64,000 nt of DNA from a sulfur-oxidizing endosymbiont of Gigantopelta aegis (GTDB lineage Bacteria > Pseudomonadota > Gammaproteobacteria > GRL18), in assembly GCF_016097415.1 (NCBI RefSeq), contig NZ_JAEHGE010000001.1, forward strand, positions 2,095,157 through 2,159,156, read 5' to 3'. Under the pieces are notes generated by a model, which ran no database searches, was not told where the DNA came from, and was given only the letters and a program-made list of their open reading frames with translations. Below, piece by piece: positions 17,547 through 27,374 of this stretch; position 1 is the stretch's first letter, and each line of letters begins with the position of its first letter. The translations under genes were made by a program, and so were the position numbers.

Positions 17547-19403
17547 TCAAGGATTTAAATGAGCAAATGCCTGTGGCTTTTGCTTTTTTTCTTGATGGTT
17601 TCTTTTTTCTTGAGCAAGGTAGGATTCAAGTGCTGTTTTTAAGGCATTGCCATCCCAATTTTGTTTGTTCTTTGAGTATTGCACACTTTCAAGCTGATTG
17701 ATGGCATTGATGAAATGCTCATCATCGATGGTTTGAATGATATCGGATAGGCCAGCTAATGTTGTTTGTTTGAAGTGTAGCCGAGCCCATTGTATGAGAG
17801 CATGACTGGCTTGGCTCGCATTGTTCGCCTGACATGCCTGATAGATCGCTTGCAAATATTTACCCAGTGCTTTGTGAGCGACGTTTTGAGCTTGTGTGCG
17901 CTCTTGAGAATTTAGTTCAGCTTGTTTGTTTTTTGCCCGTGACGAAATGAGTATTATGAAGGTGATAAACCATAAAATAAGCAAGGCAAGACTAATCCAG
18001 AACCAGATGTTTTCCATTAGACTGAGGTCTTTATAGACTAATTTCTCAATGGTCTTAGTGGTTTCAGTTTGCTCAGGATTATGCGCTTCAGAGGTATTAT
18101 TGGCCTGGGTATTGACAGGCTCTTTTACTGGTGCTTTTGCATTAAGCTCTGGCGAGTCAGGATTTGCTTTGGCAATTAAGGTCTGTGGTGCTAAATAAGC
18201 AGTTTCTTGTTGATTGGTTTGTGTGTTCCACCAATCGACTTTAATCTCTGGCAGGGTAAATTCACCGGCTTTTAAAGGAATGATTGCCACGGTATCACGT
18301 CGCACACCCAGCACCTGACCATTGATTAATTGATTACTGAGTTTTTCTTTGTCAGGGTAAGTCTTAATGGTCTTATTTAAAGCCACACTGATAACCGGTA
18401 GTTGTGAGCCTAATAAGCCTTTGGCACGCACAACGATGTGTTGGGTGATGGCTTCACCAGCAGAGATGGTATTAATGGCCTCAACAATCTCAGACTCTAT
18501 TTCAAGGCTTTCTGCCGGTAGCCAGTTTTTGCCCGTGTAGTTGGCTGGAATGGGCAAAATATTTAAAGCAATAGGCTTTGTACGACTGACAATTTGTCGT
18601 CCGGGGCGAGAAAATAAAGAAAAATTCTGACTGATTTCGGCATTGCCGGTAAAGGTCATCGCAGGAATAATTAACTCACCGCTTTGTTGTGGGAATACGG
18701 CATAACGGCGTTCAATAATATTATAGCGATGATTAGCAATCACCTTGCTGTAATTTGCATCATTGCCCAGTTTTTCAACGACGGTATTGCTGAGTTCCAG
18801 ATCACTCAGACTGGCATTAGAAAAACGTATGCGATGAAATAATTTAACAGTGATAATAATTTGTTGTTGCACATAGTAGGATTTTTTTTCTGTGGTTTCA
18901 TCAATTTCATCCTTAGCAATTTGTATTTTAAGAAAGACTTCCTTGCCGTCAATGGCAGGTGTGGTGGATTCTTTTTCAATGACTAACTTAATTGGCTGAG
19001 TGCTTTCACTGCCTATCTTAATGGCAGGAATGGTCAGCTTGCCGGTTTTTTTGGGTAAGAGAGTAATATTCCAGCTATGGGTGCGTGATGCATGGCCGTT
19101 GATAAGGCTATAATTCTGACTTTGGCTCTTGCCCATGATTTGAAAATCATCTTCAAGCTCGGATAGATCAGGCTCACCGGAATTGTTTTCAGAAACAATT
19201 TCTAAGACCATGGTTTCATCAATGCTGAGGCTTGTTCTATTGGTTGTTGCATCAACCGATGCCCATAGGCTGGTGCTCTGAAGTAATGCAAAGAGGCAGA
19301 AAAAACTTATTATCAGTAGTTTGTGGCTGAGTTTAAGTTTAAGCTCAGTTATATTGATTGATTGCTCTGTTACGGGTGTCATTATTTGAATTGCTTTTTG
19401 CAT
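17547..19403 (-). CDS. batD: BatD-family protein
   Basis: BatD proteins are large, membrane-anchored periplasmic proteins of MoxR/Bat operons, linked to envelope stress or oxygen tolerance; the biochemical role is not established. The 618-residue product has an N-terminal hydrophobic export segment (about residues 28-48) and beta-sandwich repeats typical of the family (SLSIDETMVLEIV, LTIPAIKIGS, LIIPAMTFTGNA, FTLPEIKVDWW). A C-terminal membrane helix follows (about 468-490, WFWISLALLILWFITFIIL), with a cytoplasmic tail. It is the last gene of the operon, 45 bp after batB/C. A second ATG at 19382 is an alternative start. Confidence 0.88.
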   Translation of the reverse strand: MQKAIQIMTPVTEQSINITELKLKLSHKLLIISFFCLFALLQSTSLWASVDATTNRTSLSIDETMVLEIVSENNSGEPDLSELEDDFQIMGKSQSQNYSLINGHASRTHSWNITLLPKKTGKLTIPAIKIGSESTQPIKLVIEKESTTPAIDGKEVFLKIQIAKDEIDETTEKKSYYVQQQIIITVKLFHRIRFSNASLSDLELSNTVVEKLGNDANYSKVIANHRYNIIERRYAVFPQQSGELIIPAMTFTGNAEISQNFSLFSRPGRQIVSRTKPIALNILPIPANYTGKNWLPAESLEIESEIVEAINTISAGEAITQHIVVRAKGLLGSQLPVISVALNKTIKTYPDKEKLSNQLINGQVLGVRRDTVAIIPLKAGEFTLPEIKVDWWNTQTNQQETAYLAPQTLIAKANPDSPELNAKAPVKEPVNTQANNTSEAHNPEQTETTKTIEKLVYKDLSLMENIWFWISLALLILWFITFIILISSRAKNKQAELNSQERTQAQNVAHKALGKYLQAIYQACQANNASQASHALIQWARLHFKQTTLAGLSDIIQTIDDEHFINAINQLESVQYSKNKQNWDGNALKTALESYLAQEKRNHQEKKQKPQAFAHLNP

Positions 19404-19448
19404 AGCCTTATACCTTACTTGTGCCTAAACTGATTTCTTAGCGCTTAA

Positions 19449-21506
19449 TTACCAGGGATTACCATTGTATTGGCTATTATTGGTATCAGTTTGTCTTTGT
19501 TTAAGTAGCGTATTATTGCGAAATTTAATACGCAATAATTCACCTGGATTATCTGGGATACGTTGTAACCATTGTTTAAGCGATTGTTGTTCTTCCTGAC
19601 TTAATTGTGACAGTACATCATTGGCTTTGTCCGCTTCACCCTTTTGCGGGTCATTTTTTTCAAGATCGGCACTTTCTTCTGTCTGAGCATCATTTTTATC
19701 AGCCGTGCCAGATTGTGCATTTTCTTGCTCTTGCTCAGATTCTTGCTCGGGAGGAATGGGTGGGTTTTGCGGGGAGCGGGCTTCTTGATTCTCTGCATCA
19801 GCCTCATTTTGCTCTGAATTTTGAGCATTTTCTGTATCGTTTTGCTCCTGCTGTTCTTCACTATTTGAGCCAGCGTTTTGACCTTCAGCATCATCGCCCT
19901 CAGATTCAAACTCGGATGATTGTTGCTTAGATTGCTCGGAATTGGAGTCATTACTATTGGAACCATCTTCAGAACTACTTTGTTGTTTTTGATCCTTGTT
20001 TTCTGAAGACTGCTCAGAATCCTGCTCATTATTTTTACCTCCATTCTGTGAAGACTGTTGTTTTTGTTGCTCCAATATTTTTTCAATATATTCCATATTT
20101 TGTGTGGCTTGCTCAGTGATATTTTGCTCACTTTGAGATGCTTTAGTTTGTTTTAATGCCTTTTTATAAGCCTCAAGCGCTTCGGCTAACTTGTTCATAT
20201 TTGCTAAAGTATTGCCCTTATTATAAAGGCTGATGGCATCGTCGGACTGATTGTATTGTTGCAATGCTTTTTCGTAGTCACCGGCTCGATAATAGGCACT
20301 GGCTTTCCAGTCCTTATTATTAAAGCGTTCTGCCGCAGCTTGATAATGTTGTTCATCAAATTCTTTTTGACCACGTTGATCGTCTGTAGACCAAATTTCT
20401 GACCAGTTCTTCTCGTTAGCTATATCCTTGGCTGGCTCAGGAAGTGCATCAGCATAGCTGGTTTCTGGATTGAAGAAAGAAGCAATGGATAGACAAAAGA
20501 CTAAGCTTAATACGCCTTTTCTAAAACTGAATAAGGCTAAAGGGATTAATAGCAAACTTAAATAGGCACCATTATCTAGCCATTGTTCTACTTGTTTGTC
20601 ATCCTCAGCCAAGTGATTATTCTCATCCATGCTGTGGTTTAAAATAGCCTGAAAATCACTATCATCAAGGGATAATTTACTATAATGGCCACCACCGATT
20701 TTAGTGAGTTTTATTAATGGTTCGGGAATTAATTTGCTTAAAATAACTTGCCCGGAGGAGGATTTAATAAAGCCCCCCTTATCAGATAAGGGGATGGGCG
20801 AACCGGCTTCACTACCCACACCAATAACAGAAAAACGATAACCCTGTTGATGAAGTTTTTTAATGTTTTTTTCCAGAGGGGATTGCTGTAATGGATCAAT
20901 ACCATCTGTAAGCAATAACATATCACCCTGAGCAAAGCCGGCATTTTTAAAAAGTTGTTTGGCAGTTTTTATCGCATCTAAAAGATGTGTACCGGTCAGC
21001 GGCATAATTGATGAATCCAGTGCTGGCAATAAAGAGATAATGGTTTTTGTATCAATGGTCAAAGGACTCACGGTATGTGCATCACCAGCAAAAGCAATGA
21101 GTGCTGTTTGTCCTTCAGTTTTTTGTTTCAGTATATCGATGAGTTTTAGTTTGGCACGCTCAAGTCGTGAGGGTTTTAAATCCTTAGCATTCATGGAAAG
21201 AGATAAATCCAGAATAATGACTAGGGCATTGCCTTGTTGAAAAACAGGCTGCTCTTTTTGCTCCCAGGCTGGGCCTGATAGGGCAATAATGCCGATAAAG
21301 AAAATCAGCGGGATGGTCCAATGTAGTGCGTGAAAAGTGCTTGTGGTTTTTTGCTGTGCTAATTGGTATTGCAATAATTCCGGATCGCAGATGTTTTCCC
21401 AGCCACTGTTTTTTCGAGCACTGCGAATCAATACCATTAAAAGTATGGCAATAAAGGGTAATGCCCACAACCATTCGGGACGAAGAAAGTGAAATGTATC
21501 GGTCAT
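19449..21506 (-). CDS. batB: BatB-BatC fusion: von Willebrand A domain plus TPR protein
   Basis: The N-terminal half is BatB-like: two membrane helices (about 10-28 and 62-78) and a VWA domain with the MIDAS start D100-LSLS and LLTDGID, closed by a further helix near 315-335. The C-terminal half is BatC-like: TPR units (YRAGDYEKALQQYNQ, LYNKGNTLANMNKLAEALEAYKKAL). About 170 residues of extremely Gln/Glu/Asn/Ser-rich low complexity follow, then a conserved tail LQRIPDNPGELLRIKF. Its start overlaps the batA stop by one base. Complexes of VWA proteins with a MoxR ATPase are the established theme of this operon type. Confidence 0.9.
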   Translation of the reverse strand: MTDTFHFLRPEWLWALPFIAILLMVLIRSARKNSGWENICDPELLQYQLAQQKTTSTFHALHWTIPLIFFIGIIALSGPAWEQKEQPVFQQGNALVIILDLSLSMNAKDLKPSRLERAKLKLIDILKQKTEGQTALIAFAGDAHTVSPLTIDTKTIISLLPALDSSIMPLTGTHLLDAIKTAKQLFKNAGFAQGDMLLLTDGIDPLQQSPLEKNIKKLHQQGYRFSVIGVGSEAGSPIPLSDKGGFIKSSSGQVILSKLIPEPLIKLTKIGGGHYSKLSLDDSDFQAILNHSMDENNHLAEDDKQVEQWLDNGAYLSLLLIPLALFSFRKGVLSLVFCLSIASFFNPETSYADALPEPAKDIANEKNWSEIWSTDDQRGQKEFDEQHYQAAAERFNNKDWKASAYYRAGDYEKALQQYNQSDDAISLYNKGNTLANMNKLAEALEAYKKALKQTKASQSEQNITEQATQNMEYIEKILEQQKQQSSQNGGKNNEQDSEQSSENKDQKQQSSSEDGSNSNDSNSEQSKQQSSEFESEGDDAEGQNAGSNSEEQQEQNDTENAQNSEQNEADAENQEARSPQNPPIPPEQESEQEQENAQSGTADKNDAQTEESADLEKNDPQKGEADKANDVLSQLSQEEQQSLKQWLQRIPDNPGELLRIKFRNNTLLKQRQTDTNNSQYNGNPW

Positions 21507-22570
21507 TATGGCTTTCTCCTTTTTTCTTGATTAGATGTTGCTTGCTTAGAGATAGCCTGAATGAACAAGTTCTCTACCCAGGGTAATTTGACTAGGGCAA
21601 TGACGAGACTGAGTAGCAAGGCGATGCCCAAGGGGAAATAAAAGAGTGCCTGAGTTGGGCGAAAGGTCAGGCTATCGGATTCTACCGGTTCTAACTCATC
21701 TAAGGCCTGATAAATTTGTTTTAATTCTTCTGTGTCACGGGCACGAAAATACTGGCCACCCGTACTTTCGGCTATTTGGGTTAAGGTTTTTTCATCTAAG
21801 TCACGAGAGGGGTTGACCCGTTGCCGACCAAAGAAGGAGCGTACGATCATTTCATCGGCACCAAAGCCAATGGTGTAAATTTTTATGCCGATTTGTTTGG
21901 CTAGTTTTGCAGCGGTCACAGGATCGATACCGGCATTATTAGAGCCATCAGTGAGTAAAATTAATACCCGTGAATCGCTTTCATCGGCAGGTAATTCTTT
22001 TAGCCGTTTAACGGCTAAACCAATGGCGTCACCGATGGCGGTAGCCTTTGAGCCAGCCATGCCAATAAAGGATTCATAGAGTATTTTCTCAATGGTTTTT
22101 CTGTCGAAAGTGAGCGGGGTTTGTAAATAGGCATGATCAGCAAATAGAATCAGCCCCATGCGATCGCCTTCACGCTGACGAATAAAAGGCAGTAAGACAG
22201 ACTTTACCGCAGTGAGACGATTGACTGCATCCTGAGCAAAAAACATATCAGCCGTTTCCATGCTGCCGGAAATATCCACTGCCAGCATTAAATCACGCCC
22301 ACTGACGGGTATTTCAATGGCTTCTCCTGACCACTTTGGTTGTGCACTGGCTATGATCAAAAATACCCAGGCCAGAAATGCCACAACAATCATCGGTGAA
22401 TAATCAGGCTTGTGATGCGTTGTTTCCATTTGCGTGAGTTGATTGACTTGTGCATAAAACGGCACTCGTAGCACTTGCTTTTGATGATTGTCAGCAGGTT
22501 TGCTAAAGGCATAGACAATTATGGGCAAGGGTAACAATGCAAACATCCAGGGCCAGTCAAAACTATACAT
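21506..22570 (-). CDS. batA: BatA: von Willebrand A domain membrane protein
   Basis: 354 residues: helices at about 7-23 and 60-76, a VWA domain with a complete MIDAS (D99-ISGS, LLTDGSNNAG), and a C-terminal helix (ALFYFPLGIALLLSLVIAL) followed by a short basic tail. It shows the BatA hallmark RDLDEKTLTQIAESTGGQYFRA. The start overlaps the DUF4381 gene by 8 bp and the stop overlaps batB/C by one base, so translation is coupled. Confidence 0.92.
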   Translation of the reverse strand: MYSFDWPWMFALLPLPIIVYAFSKPADNHQKQVLRVPFYAQVNQLTQMETTHHKPDYSPMIVVAFLAWVFLIIASAQPKWSGEAIEIPVSGRDLMLAVDISGSMETADMFFAQDAVNRLTAVKSVLLPFIRQREGDRMGLILFADHAYLQTPLTFDRKTIEKILYESFIGMAGSKATAIGDAIGLAVKRLKELPADESDSRVLILLTDGSNNAGIDPVTAAKLAKQIGIKIYTIGFGADEMIVRSFFGRQRVNPSRDLDEKTLTQIAESTGGQYFRARDTEELKQIYQALDELEPVESDSLTFRPTQALFYFPLGIALLLSLVIALVKLPWVENLFIQAISKQATSNQEKRRKP

Positions 22571-23186
22571 GTTTTTGCTCCAGACTTTCTTTGTTAGAGA
22601 CTGGAATGCTGGATATGGGCATATTGGCTTTATATAGTTGATAGGTATTTTTTATTAAGCTTTCAGAAACCCGAAATAATTCATCGATGAGTGAGGTATC
22701 AATCTCACTATGTGGTGATTGATAGGGCACTTGAGTCAGTAATACAGCAAATTTCTTGCTAAATAAAGGCTTGGGATTTGAGTTGCTTTGAGCGTCACCA
22801 GAATAAAGTCGATCAAGAAATACCAACCATCGTTCGTCTGTGATTGAGGCAACCTGATCCCGTGGATAGAGAGAGAGGGCATAGCGACGTAAAAACACGG
22901 ATAGTTTTTTTACCGTCTCATGAACAATTTCTTTGCTGCCTTTATCGGCAGCTTGAGACTCATAGGATGCCTTAATTGCCAGTAATTCTTGTAGCGCCTG
23001 AGACTTGAGTTCTTTGCGTGTGGGTGCAGGAATTTTGGGTACTCTTTTTAGCCAGTAGATGATTAATGCTATAAGGACAATAATACCTGCCAGTAAAAAC
23101 CACCAGGCAGGTGCTAGGGGCCAAAGTGAAATGGTTTCTGGTAGGTAAATATCGGCTAGTTTTGTAGGATCAAATTGCTCGGGCAT
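22563..23186 (-). CDS. DUF4381 membrane protein of the Bat operon
   Basis: A 207-residue protein with one strong N-terminal helix (about 26-45, AWWFLLAGIIVLIALIIYWL), then a cytoplasmic helical domain containing the DUF4381-type block LSVFLRRYALSLYPRDQVASITDERWLVFLD. This family occurs almost only between DUF58 and batA genes; its function is unknown. It overlaps both neighbours, by one base with DUF58 and 8 bp with batA. Confidence 0.85.
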   Translation of the reverse strand: MPEQFDPTKLADIYLPETISLWPLAPAWWFLLAGIIVLIALIIYWLKRVPKIPAPTRKELKSQALQELLAIKASYESQAADKGSKEIVHETVKKLSVFLRRYALSLYPRDQVASITDERWLVFLDRLYSGDAQSNSNPKPLFSKKFAVLLTQVPYQSPHSEIDTSLIDELFRVSESLIKNTYQLYKANMPISSIPVSNKESLEQKHV

Positions 23187-24295
23187 TATGAACGACTCCT
23201 GGCAATACGACGCACACTGGAACCCTTGCCTAAAGCGGCAAGAAATTGATCGGGGACTTTATCATGAGTGGCTAGATTAATCAGATGAATACGATTTGAA
23301 ACACAAAATTGCTCAATGGCATCACTCTTATTGTTAGATAATTGCTGAAAAGAAGCTCTTAAGTGCCGATCACGGGTATCAATGATTTGTTCATGTTGAC
23401 CATCACTAATACCATATTGTCCCGGTGGTGGTAATTGTTTTTCTAAGGCATCAAAAATATAAGTGATTAAGAGATCATTATGTCGGGCAATGTATTGGAT
23501 ATGCTTTAATACCGGGTTGTTAGTTGCATGAGTATCTATCTGATTAAAGTCTGAGGCCAGCAATACGATACTGCCGGGATTGATCATTTTTTGTATGCGG
23601 GCAAAGAGCAAGCCTTTATTAAGAGGCTGTTTGTTATCAAAATCTTGTTTACCATCAATAACTTGTTTGTTATCAGGTGTATCTTCGTTGCTTTGTGTGC
23701 TATTGCTAGCACTCGGATCAACATTGTCATGTTTATTATGAAAGTCAGAAAGTAGTTTTAAAAATTGTAAAACGCCACGATGACCACCCTTGGGACGCAT
23801 TTCCATGTGTTCATAGTCATTAAAAATCAGGCCCCCGATGCGATTACTATTATCTGCACCAGCCCAAGCAAATAATGCTGCTGCTTTGGCCGCCGTCACG
23901 GACTTTAAACAATGCCGAGTGCCAAAATACATACTACTGCTGAGGTCAACAATAATAAAGACAGGACGTTCTCGTTCTTCCTGAAAGACTTTGGTGTGTA
24001 CTTTATCGGTACGTGCAGTAACATTCCAATCGATATTGCGGATGTCATCGCCGGGCTGATAAGGACGTACTTCATCAAAGTTCAGTCCACGGCCTTTAAA
24101 GGCGGAACTATAGTTGCCGGAAATTGTAGAAAATGCCTTGCGTTGTGATCCCAAAGACAGATGAGAGGACTGATAGCGCAATTGTATCAGTCCGGTTAAG
24201 TCAACCTGAGTTGCACGGGTATTGCTCGTCCTGTTGTTGCTTTCTTCGGGGGACGCATTTTGTGGCTTTGATTGTAAAAAATTCCATAAACTCAT
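23186..24295 (-). CDS. DUF58 domain protein of the MoxR/Bat operon
   Basis: DUF58 proteins accompany MoxR ATPases and carry a degenerate VWA fold. The core motif is present (FDEVRPYQPGDDIRNIDWNVTART), followed by IIVDLSSSMYFG (MIDAS-like) and RIGGLIFND. A polar insert rich in Asn and Asp lies around residues 185-225. No membrane helix is seen, so it is probably cytoplasmic. Length 369 is typical for the gammaproteobacterial type. Confidence 0.9.
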   Translation of the reverse strand: MSLWNFLQSKPQNASPEESNNRTSNTRATQVDLTGLIQLRYQSSHLSLGSQRKAFSTISGNYSSAFKGRGLNFDEVRPYQPGDDIRNIDWNVTARTDKVHTKVFQEERERPVFIIVDLSSSMYFGTRHCLKSVTAAKAAALFAWAGADNSNRIGGLIFNDYEHMEMRPKGGHRGVLQFLKLLSDFHNKHDNVDPSASNSTQSNEDTPDNKQVIDGKQDFDNKQPLNKGLLFARIQKMINPGSIVLLASDFNQIDTHATNNPVLKHIQYIARHNDLLITYIFDALEKQLPPPGQYGISDGQHEQIIDTRDRHLRASFQQLSNNKSDAIEQFCVSNRIHLINLATHDKVPDQFLAALGKGSSVRRIARSRS

Positions 24296-24348
24296 CGTTA
24301 TACTGTCTATCTTACGCTATCAGTTGTTAATCAATGTCTTCCTTAAGG

Positions 24349-25335
24349 CTAAGGCACTGCAATGTAACTGAGTAATTGAGTAATAAAATAATCGGCATCA
24401 ATCCCATTGGCTTCGGCTTCGAAGGATAACAAGATACGATGACGAAAAATATCTGCGGCTACGGCCTGAACATCAGACGGTGCCACATAGTCCTTACCGG
24501 CTAACCAGGCATGAGCACGGGCACAACGGTCTAAGGCAATTGTTGCACGAGGGCTAACGCCATAATTTACCCACTTGGATAATTGTTCATCATAGGGTGA
24601 CGGATCACGGGTGGCTAAAATGATTTTCAATAAATAGTCTTCAACTTCGCTGCTCATGTGAATGTTGAGGATTTCATGACGGGCAGCGAATAATACCTGT
24701 TGACTAATAAGGGGTTCAGGCTTGTCGTCAGTGTCATTGTCGGACGTTTTCAATAACTCAGCTTGAGCTTCCTGACGATTGAGTTCTAAGATGGATTTTT
24801 CTGCATCTGGATTAGGGTAGTCGATGCTAATGTGCATCAAAAAACGATCCAGTTGTGCTTCTGGCAGAGGATAAGTACCTTCTTGTTCAATGGGGTTTTG
24901 CGTCGCCATCACCATGAACAATTTAGGTAATTGATAGGTTTCTCTGCCAACGGTAATTTGTTTTTCAGCCATAGCTTCTAAAAGCGCTGATTGCACTTTG
25001 GCCGGGGCGCGATTTATTTCATCGGCCAATAGCAAGTTATGAAATAAAGGGCCTTTTTGAAAATGAAAAGTACCATCCTGAGGGCGATATATTTCGGTGC
25101 CAGTTAAGTCAGCGGGTAATAAATCTGGAGTAAACTGAACGCGATGAAAATCCGCTTCAATCAAATCACTCAGTTCCTTAATGGCGCGGGTTTTCGCCAG
25201 GCCGGGAGCGCCTTCAACCAGTAAATGGCCGTCAGCTAATAGGGCAATAAACAACTTATTAACCAGTGCTTCCTGACCGATGATTTTTTTACTTAAGCAA
25301 TCTCTTGCATGTGTTATTTGTTGATATAGACTCAT
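24349..25335 (-). CDS. MoxR-family AAA+ ATPase
   Basis: MoxR AAA+ proteins act as chaperones that mature or remodel partner VWA proteins. Walker A is GAPGLAKT (42-49), Walker B LLLADE (101-106), sensor 1 ATQNP, and an arginine-finger region and MoxR lid (NYGVSPRATIALDRCARAHA) follow. It is the first gene of the six-gene operon moxR-DUF58-DUF4381-batA-batB/C-batD, with 53 bp before DUF58. The 209 bp upstream (25336-25544) are AT-rich and probably hold the promoter. Confidence 0.93.
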   Translation of the reverse strand: MSLYQQITHARDCLSKKIIGQEALVNKLFIALLADGHLLVEGAPGLAKTRAIKELSDLIEADFHRVQFTPDLLPADLTGTEIYRPQDGTFHFQKGPLFHNLLLADEINRAPAKVQSALLEAMAEKQITVGRETYQLPKLFMVMATQNPIEQEGTYPLPEAQLDRFLMHISIDYPNPDAEKSILELNRQEAQAELLKTSDNDTDDKPEPLISQQVLFAARHEILNIHMSSEVEDYLLKIILATRDPSPYDEQLSKWVNYGVSPRATIALDRCARAHAWLAGKDYVAPSDVQAVAADIFRHRILLSFEAEANGIDADYFITQLLSYIAVP

Positions 25336-25544
25336 GGTTTTAAACTATTTTAATATTAATGTTTGTTTGTAACTGTTTAGTGTAATTCCCGTATCCGATT
25401 GAATACTCTATTGGTACGCTAAAATACTCTGAATAGTTACATTTGTTTAAGATGATATTTTAATTTTATCCTTGGATAAAATTAATTTTCTGTTTTTGCC
25501 TAATCACAAGCAAAAGGATAGACAAAAAATTTTTTTAAAAGTTC

Positions 25545-26204
25545 CTAGCGCTGAGCAAGTGTTTTTGCAATATCGACAATTTGTTTGCGTTTAAGCAATA
25601 GTTGCCAACGACTGCCACCTAACTGTTGCCACAGTACGGCAGCTCGAATACTGCCTAATAAAAAGGTACGTACTTTGTTAGCATTGTCAGGATTGTTCAA
25701 ATATTCAGGTTCACCTGCCACCATAATACGTGGATTTAATTGGCTGATGGTGTCTGAGTATAAGCCACCCAGACTGGCATAAATGTTGGAATGATCGATG
25801 CCAAAATGTTCAACCTGTCCCTGTGCCTTGTCAATGCCATCACTTAATTGTTTCAGCATGGCTTGATCTTTGAGCAATTTATTGGCTAAAAATAACACGC
25901 TGATAGAATAACGGGTCAGTTCCGTGTTGCGTTTTGTATCACCATTACCCAATTGCTGTTGTACCAATGTCAGGCCATCACGAATGCCCGCTATGCCTTG
26001 GAAAACTTGCAGGGTGTCATCCGGCGAGGTATTTAGAATCGCCTTAACTGCTACATCCAGATAAAAGCCATCAACCTTGCCACTACTGGCCAGTGTTTGT
26101 ACCTGCTTACAATTTTGGAAGATCCCCGCCAGGGCGATAGTGCGTTCTTCCATCGTTGTTAAGGGCTTGCTTGTTAAAGGCTCTGTTGAGTGTTCTGTTG
26201 ACAA
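25545..26204 (-). CDS. hflD: High-frequency lysogenization protein HflD homolog
   Basis: HflD is a peripheral inner-membrane helical protein first known for modulating lambda CII; its chromosomal role is unclear. LAGIFQNCKQVQTLASSG near the N-terminus, LQVFQGIAGIRDGLTLVQQQL and the closing GSIRAAVLWQQLGGSRWQLLLKRKQI are family hallmarks. It follows mnmA by 15 bp, the conserved gammaproteobacterial arrangement. Confidence 0.92.
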   Translation of the reverse strand: MSTEHSTEPLTSKPLTTMEERTIALAGIFQNCKQVQTLASSGKVDGFYLDVAVKAILNTSPDDTLQVFQGIAGIRDGLTLVQQQLGNGDTKRNTELTRYSISVLFLANKLLKDQAMLKQLSDGIDKAQGQVEHFGIDHSNIYASLGGLYSDTISQLNPRIMVAGEPEYLNNPDNANKVRTFLLGSIRAAVLWQQLGGSRWQLLLKRKQIVDIAKTLAQR

Positions 26205-26219
26205 TTTACTTTCTCTGTA

Positions 26220-27374
26220 TTAATCAATAATTCCACCGCCAAGGCAAATTTCGCCTTGATAAAAGACGATTGATTGTCCCGGTGTGATGGCAAATTGAGG
26301 CGAGTCGAATTCTACCACACAATTTGTTTGGGTTTCTGTGTTCAAGTTTGTGCTTTTGGCTGCCAGCTTGTTTATTTCAGTGATGGTACAAGCTTGGTCG
26401 GCTTGCCGATAGCGAGTTTTTGCCATGCATTGAAAAGGCGCTGCCGGTGCTTTGCCACTCACCCAATGTAATTGGGATGCGCTTAAGTGCTGACTATAAA
26501 GTAAAGGATGATCCTTGCCTTGTACCACAATCAGTTGATTGTTCGATAAGTTTTTTTGTGCCGCAAACCAGGGCATTCCCGCTGTTTTTTCTGCCGCTTT
26601 GCTGGCCTTTCGACCGCCAATGCCTAGGCCTTTTCTTTGTCCTAGAGTGTGGTACATCAGCCCCTGATGTTGCCCCACGACTTCACCCTCAGGCGTTACC
26701 ATGTCACCGGGTTTGGCAGGCAAATACTTGCTCAGGAATTTAGCGAAGTCACGCTCGCCAATAAAGCAGATGCCGGTTGAATCTTTTTTATCCCAGGTGG
26801 CGAGCTGAAACTTTTCTGCCAAGGCTCGTACTTCGGGTTTTTCCAATTCACCGACAGGGAATAATGTTTTTGATAAGGGGTATTGTCCTAGAGTATAAAG
26901 GAAATAACTTTGATCTTTATTATTGTCCTTTCCTTTAAGCAGAAAAAACTCACCGTTTTCTTCTTTAACACGGGCATAATGTCCGGTGGCAATTTTTTCT
27001 GCACCCTGAGAGAGGGCATAATCCAGAAAGACTTTAAATTTGATTTCTTTATTACAAAGAATATCAGGATTTGGAGTTCGCCCAGCTTTATATTCTGCTA
27101 AAAAATAAGAAAATACATTGTCCCAATATTCTGGTGCAAAATTGACCCCATGAAAAGGGATGTCCAGCTCTGCGGCAATACTTTGGGCATCGGCAAAATC
27201 TTCTTCAGCCGGGCAGTAACCGGCATCATCATCTTCGTTCCAGTTTTTCATGAAAATCGCTGAAACATCAAAGCCCTGTTGTTTAAGTAATAGAGCTGTC
27301 ACAGATGAATCCACGCCACCGGATAAGCCGACGACGATTGCAGGTGTTTTTGATGCTGTGCTGTCTTTACTCAT
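26220..27374 (-). CDS. mnmA: tRNA-specific 2-thiouridylase MnmA
   Basis: MnmA thiolates U34 of Lys, Glu and Gln tRNAs using sulfur relayed from IscS/TusE. The PP-loop GLSGGVDSS is at residues 16-24. The catalytic cysteines lie in [12 protein letters not shown] and [11 protein letters not shown], and the DQSYFLYTL segment is present. The frame is open 65 codons further upstream to 27569, but that part overlaps the preceding gene. The ATG at 27374 gives the normal 384 residues and overlaps the upstream stop by 8 bp. Confidence 0.95.
   Translation of the reverse strand: MSKDSTASKTPAIVVGLSGGVDSSVTALLLKQQGFDVSAIFMKNWNEDDDAGYCPAEEDFADAQSIAAELDIPFHGVNFAPEYWDNVFSYFLAEYKAGRTPNPDILCNKEIKFKVFLDYALSQGAEKIATGHYARVKEENGEFFLLKGKDNNKDQSYFLYTLGQYPLSKTLFPVGELEKPEVRALAEKFQLATWDKKDSTGICFIGERDFAKFLSKYLPAKPGDMVTPEGEVVGQHQGLMYHTLGQRKGLGIGGRKASKAAEKTAGMPWFAAQKNLSNNQLIVVQGKDHPLLYSQHLSASQLHWVSGKAPAAPFQCMAKTRYRQADQACTITEINKLAAKSTNLNTETQTNCVVEFDSPQFAITPGQSIVFYQGEICLGGGIID

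Noticed and set aside
19607-19930. Histidine/phenylalanine-rich ORF opposite batB/C
   Set aside because: Opposite-strand shadow of the Q/E/S-rich linker, where codon bias keeps the frame open.
26910-27101. Short plus-strand ORFs opposite mnmA
   Set aside because: No independent support; mnmA is complete on the other strand.
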